NCBI GenBank assembly: GCA_003456765.1
Contig: DMOT01000002.1
Span: forward strand, 1-7,352
Length of the DNA stretch: 7,352 nucleotides
Reading direction: 5' to 3'
From: Bacillota bacterium
GTDB lineage: Bacteria > Bacillota > DTU025
Shown here piece after piece: positions 7,133 through 7,352 of this stretch. Positions within the stretch are counted from its first letter, which is position 1; each line of letters starts with the position of its first letter. The position numbers and the translations under genes were made by a program. A model generated the notes under the pieces. The model was not told the DNA's origin. It worked only from the letters and a program-made list of their open reading frames with translations, and ran no database searches.

Positions 7133-7165
7133 GGCTCTTGACGCTGCCGTAAGCCAACAATTAAT

Positions 7166-7170
7166 GGAGG
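7166..7170 (+). promoter_or_regulatory. Ribosome binding site of mihF
   Basis: GGAGG lies 9 nt before the ATG at 7180. It is a strong site and supports this start even though the gene is cut off by the window. Confidence 0.75.
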
Positions 7171-7179
7171 TGCGCGTAA

Positions 7180-7352
7180 ATGGCACTGCCGGAACTGACA
7201 GATGAACAGAAACGCCAGGCGCTAAAGAAGGCTCAGGAAGTAAGGAGCAAGCGGGCCCAGATCAGGGCGCGACTTAAGAAGGGCGAGATGACCCTTGACA
7301 AGGTTCTTGCAAATGCTGACGACGATGTGATCGGCAAGATGAGAGTCGCATA
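7180..7352 (+). CDS. mihF: Actinobacterial-type integration host factor (mIHF), 3' truncated
   Basis: Fifty-seven codons plus two bases are visible before the window ends. The protein begins MALPELTDEQKRQALKKAQE and continues with a basic helix (KRAQIRARLKKGEMTL), an acidic turn and VIGKMRVA at 50-57. This matches the N-terminal half of mycobacterial mIHF, which starts MALPxLTDEQ and has a VLGKMKV motif just before its helix-two-turn-helix DNA-binding part (about 105 residues in total). mIHF is a small monomeric nucleoid protein that binds and bends DNA, unrelated to E. coli IHF. The DNA-binding C-terminal half is outside the window. The last two bases (TA) could begin a Tyr codon or a stop; a stop here would leave half a protein. 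In Actinobacteria this gene normally precedes gmk and rpoZ. Here it follows yicC, in the place where B. subtilis has remA. Confidence 0.88.
   Translation, partial: MALPELTDEQKRQALKKAQEVRSKRAQIRARLKKGEMTLDKVLANADDDVIGKMRVA

Noticed and set aside
7138..7166. Possible promoter for mihF starting with TTGACG (7138-7143)
   Set aside because: The -35-like box is good, but at 17 nt spacing the -10 position reads TTAATG, a poor match. Transcription would also start downstream of the GGAGG site needed for translation.
1..7352. Mobile elements, CRISPR arrays, tRNA or rRNA genes, phage-defence genes
   Set aside because: I saw no transposase or integrase, no regularly spaced repeats, no cloverleaf-like sequence and no defence-type domain. 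All long stretches are accounted for by housekeeping genes.

Overview
The window is GC-rich bacterial chromosomal DNA with tightly packed housekeeping genes. Four complete genes, one 3'-truncated gene at the right edge and probably the last codons of another gene at the left edge are visible. The order rqcH (yloA), Ca2+-type P-type ATPase (yloB-like), yicC (yloC-like) matches the Bacillus subtilis ylo region, where remA, gmk and rpoZ follow yicC. Here the gene after yicC encodes the start of an actinobacterial-type integration host factor (mIHF), which in Actinobacteria normally sits just before gmk. A Firmicutes-type gene order with an actinobacterial-type mIHF suggests a high-GC, deep-branching member of the Bacillota (for example Limnochordia- or Symbiobacteriia-like). 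That placement is inference, not proof.

Layout: (1) positions 1-48, probable C-terminal end of an upstream gene; (2) 112-1317 (+), an exported or lipid-anchored CapA/PGA_cap-type metallophosphatase; (3) 1252-3138 (-), rqcH, convergent with the capA-like gene and overlapping it by 66 bp with no room for a terminator between them; (4) 3139-3265, a divergent control region with a good sigma-A-type promoter for rqcH that contains a perfect inverted repeat; (5) 3266-6082 (+), a 938-residue Ca2+-transporting ATPase with all catalytic motifs; (6) 6083-6253, a spacer with a good promoter for yicC bracketed by an 8-bp inverted repeat; (7) 6254-7132 (+), yicC; (8) 7180-7352 (+), mihF, cut off by the window edge.

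Functionally, rqcH (rescue of stalled ribosomes by alanine tailing), yicC (endoribonuclease) and mihF (nucleoid protein) are information-processing genes. The ATPase handles ion export and the CapA-like protein acts at the cell envelope. No mobile element, CRISPR array, tRNA or rRNA is visible. Nothing here looks like a wholly new system. The points most worth a second look are the mIHF gene in the usual remA position, the two dyad-containing promoters, and the overlapping convergent gene ends.
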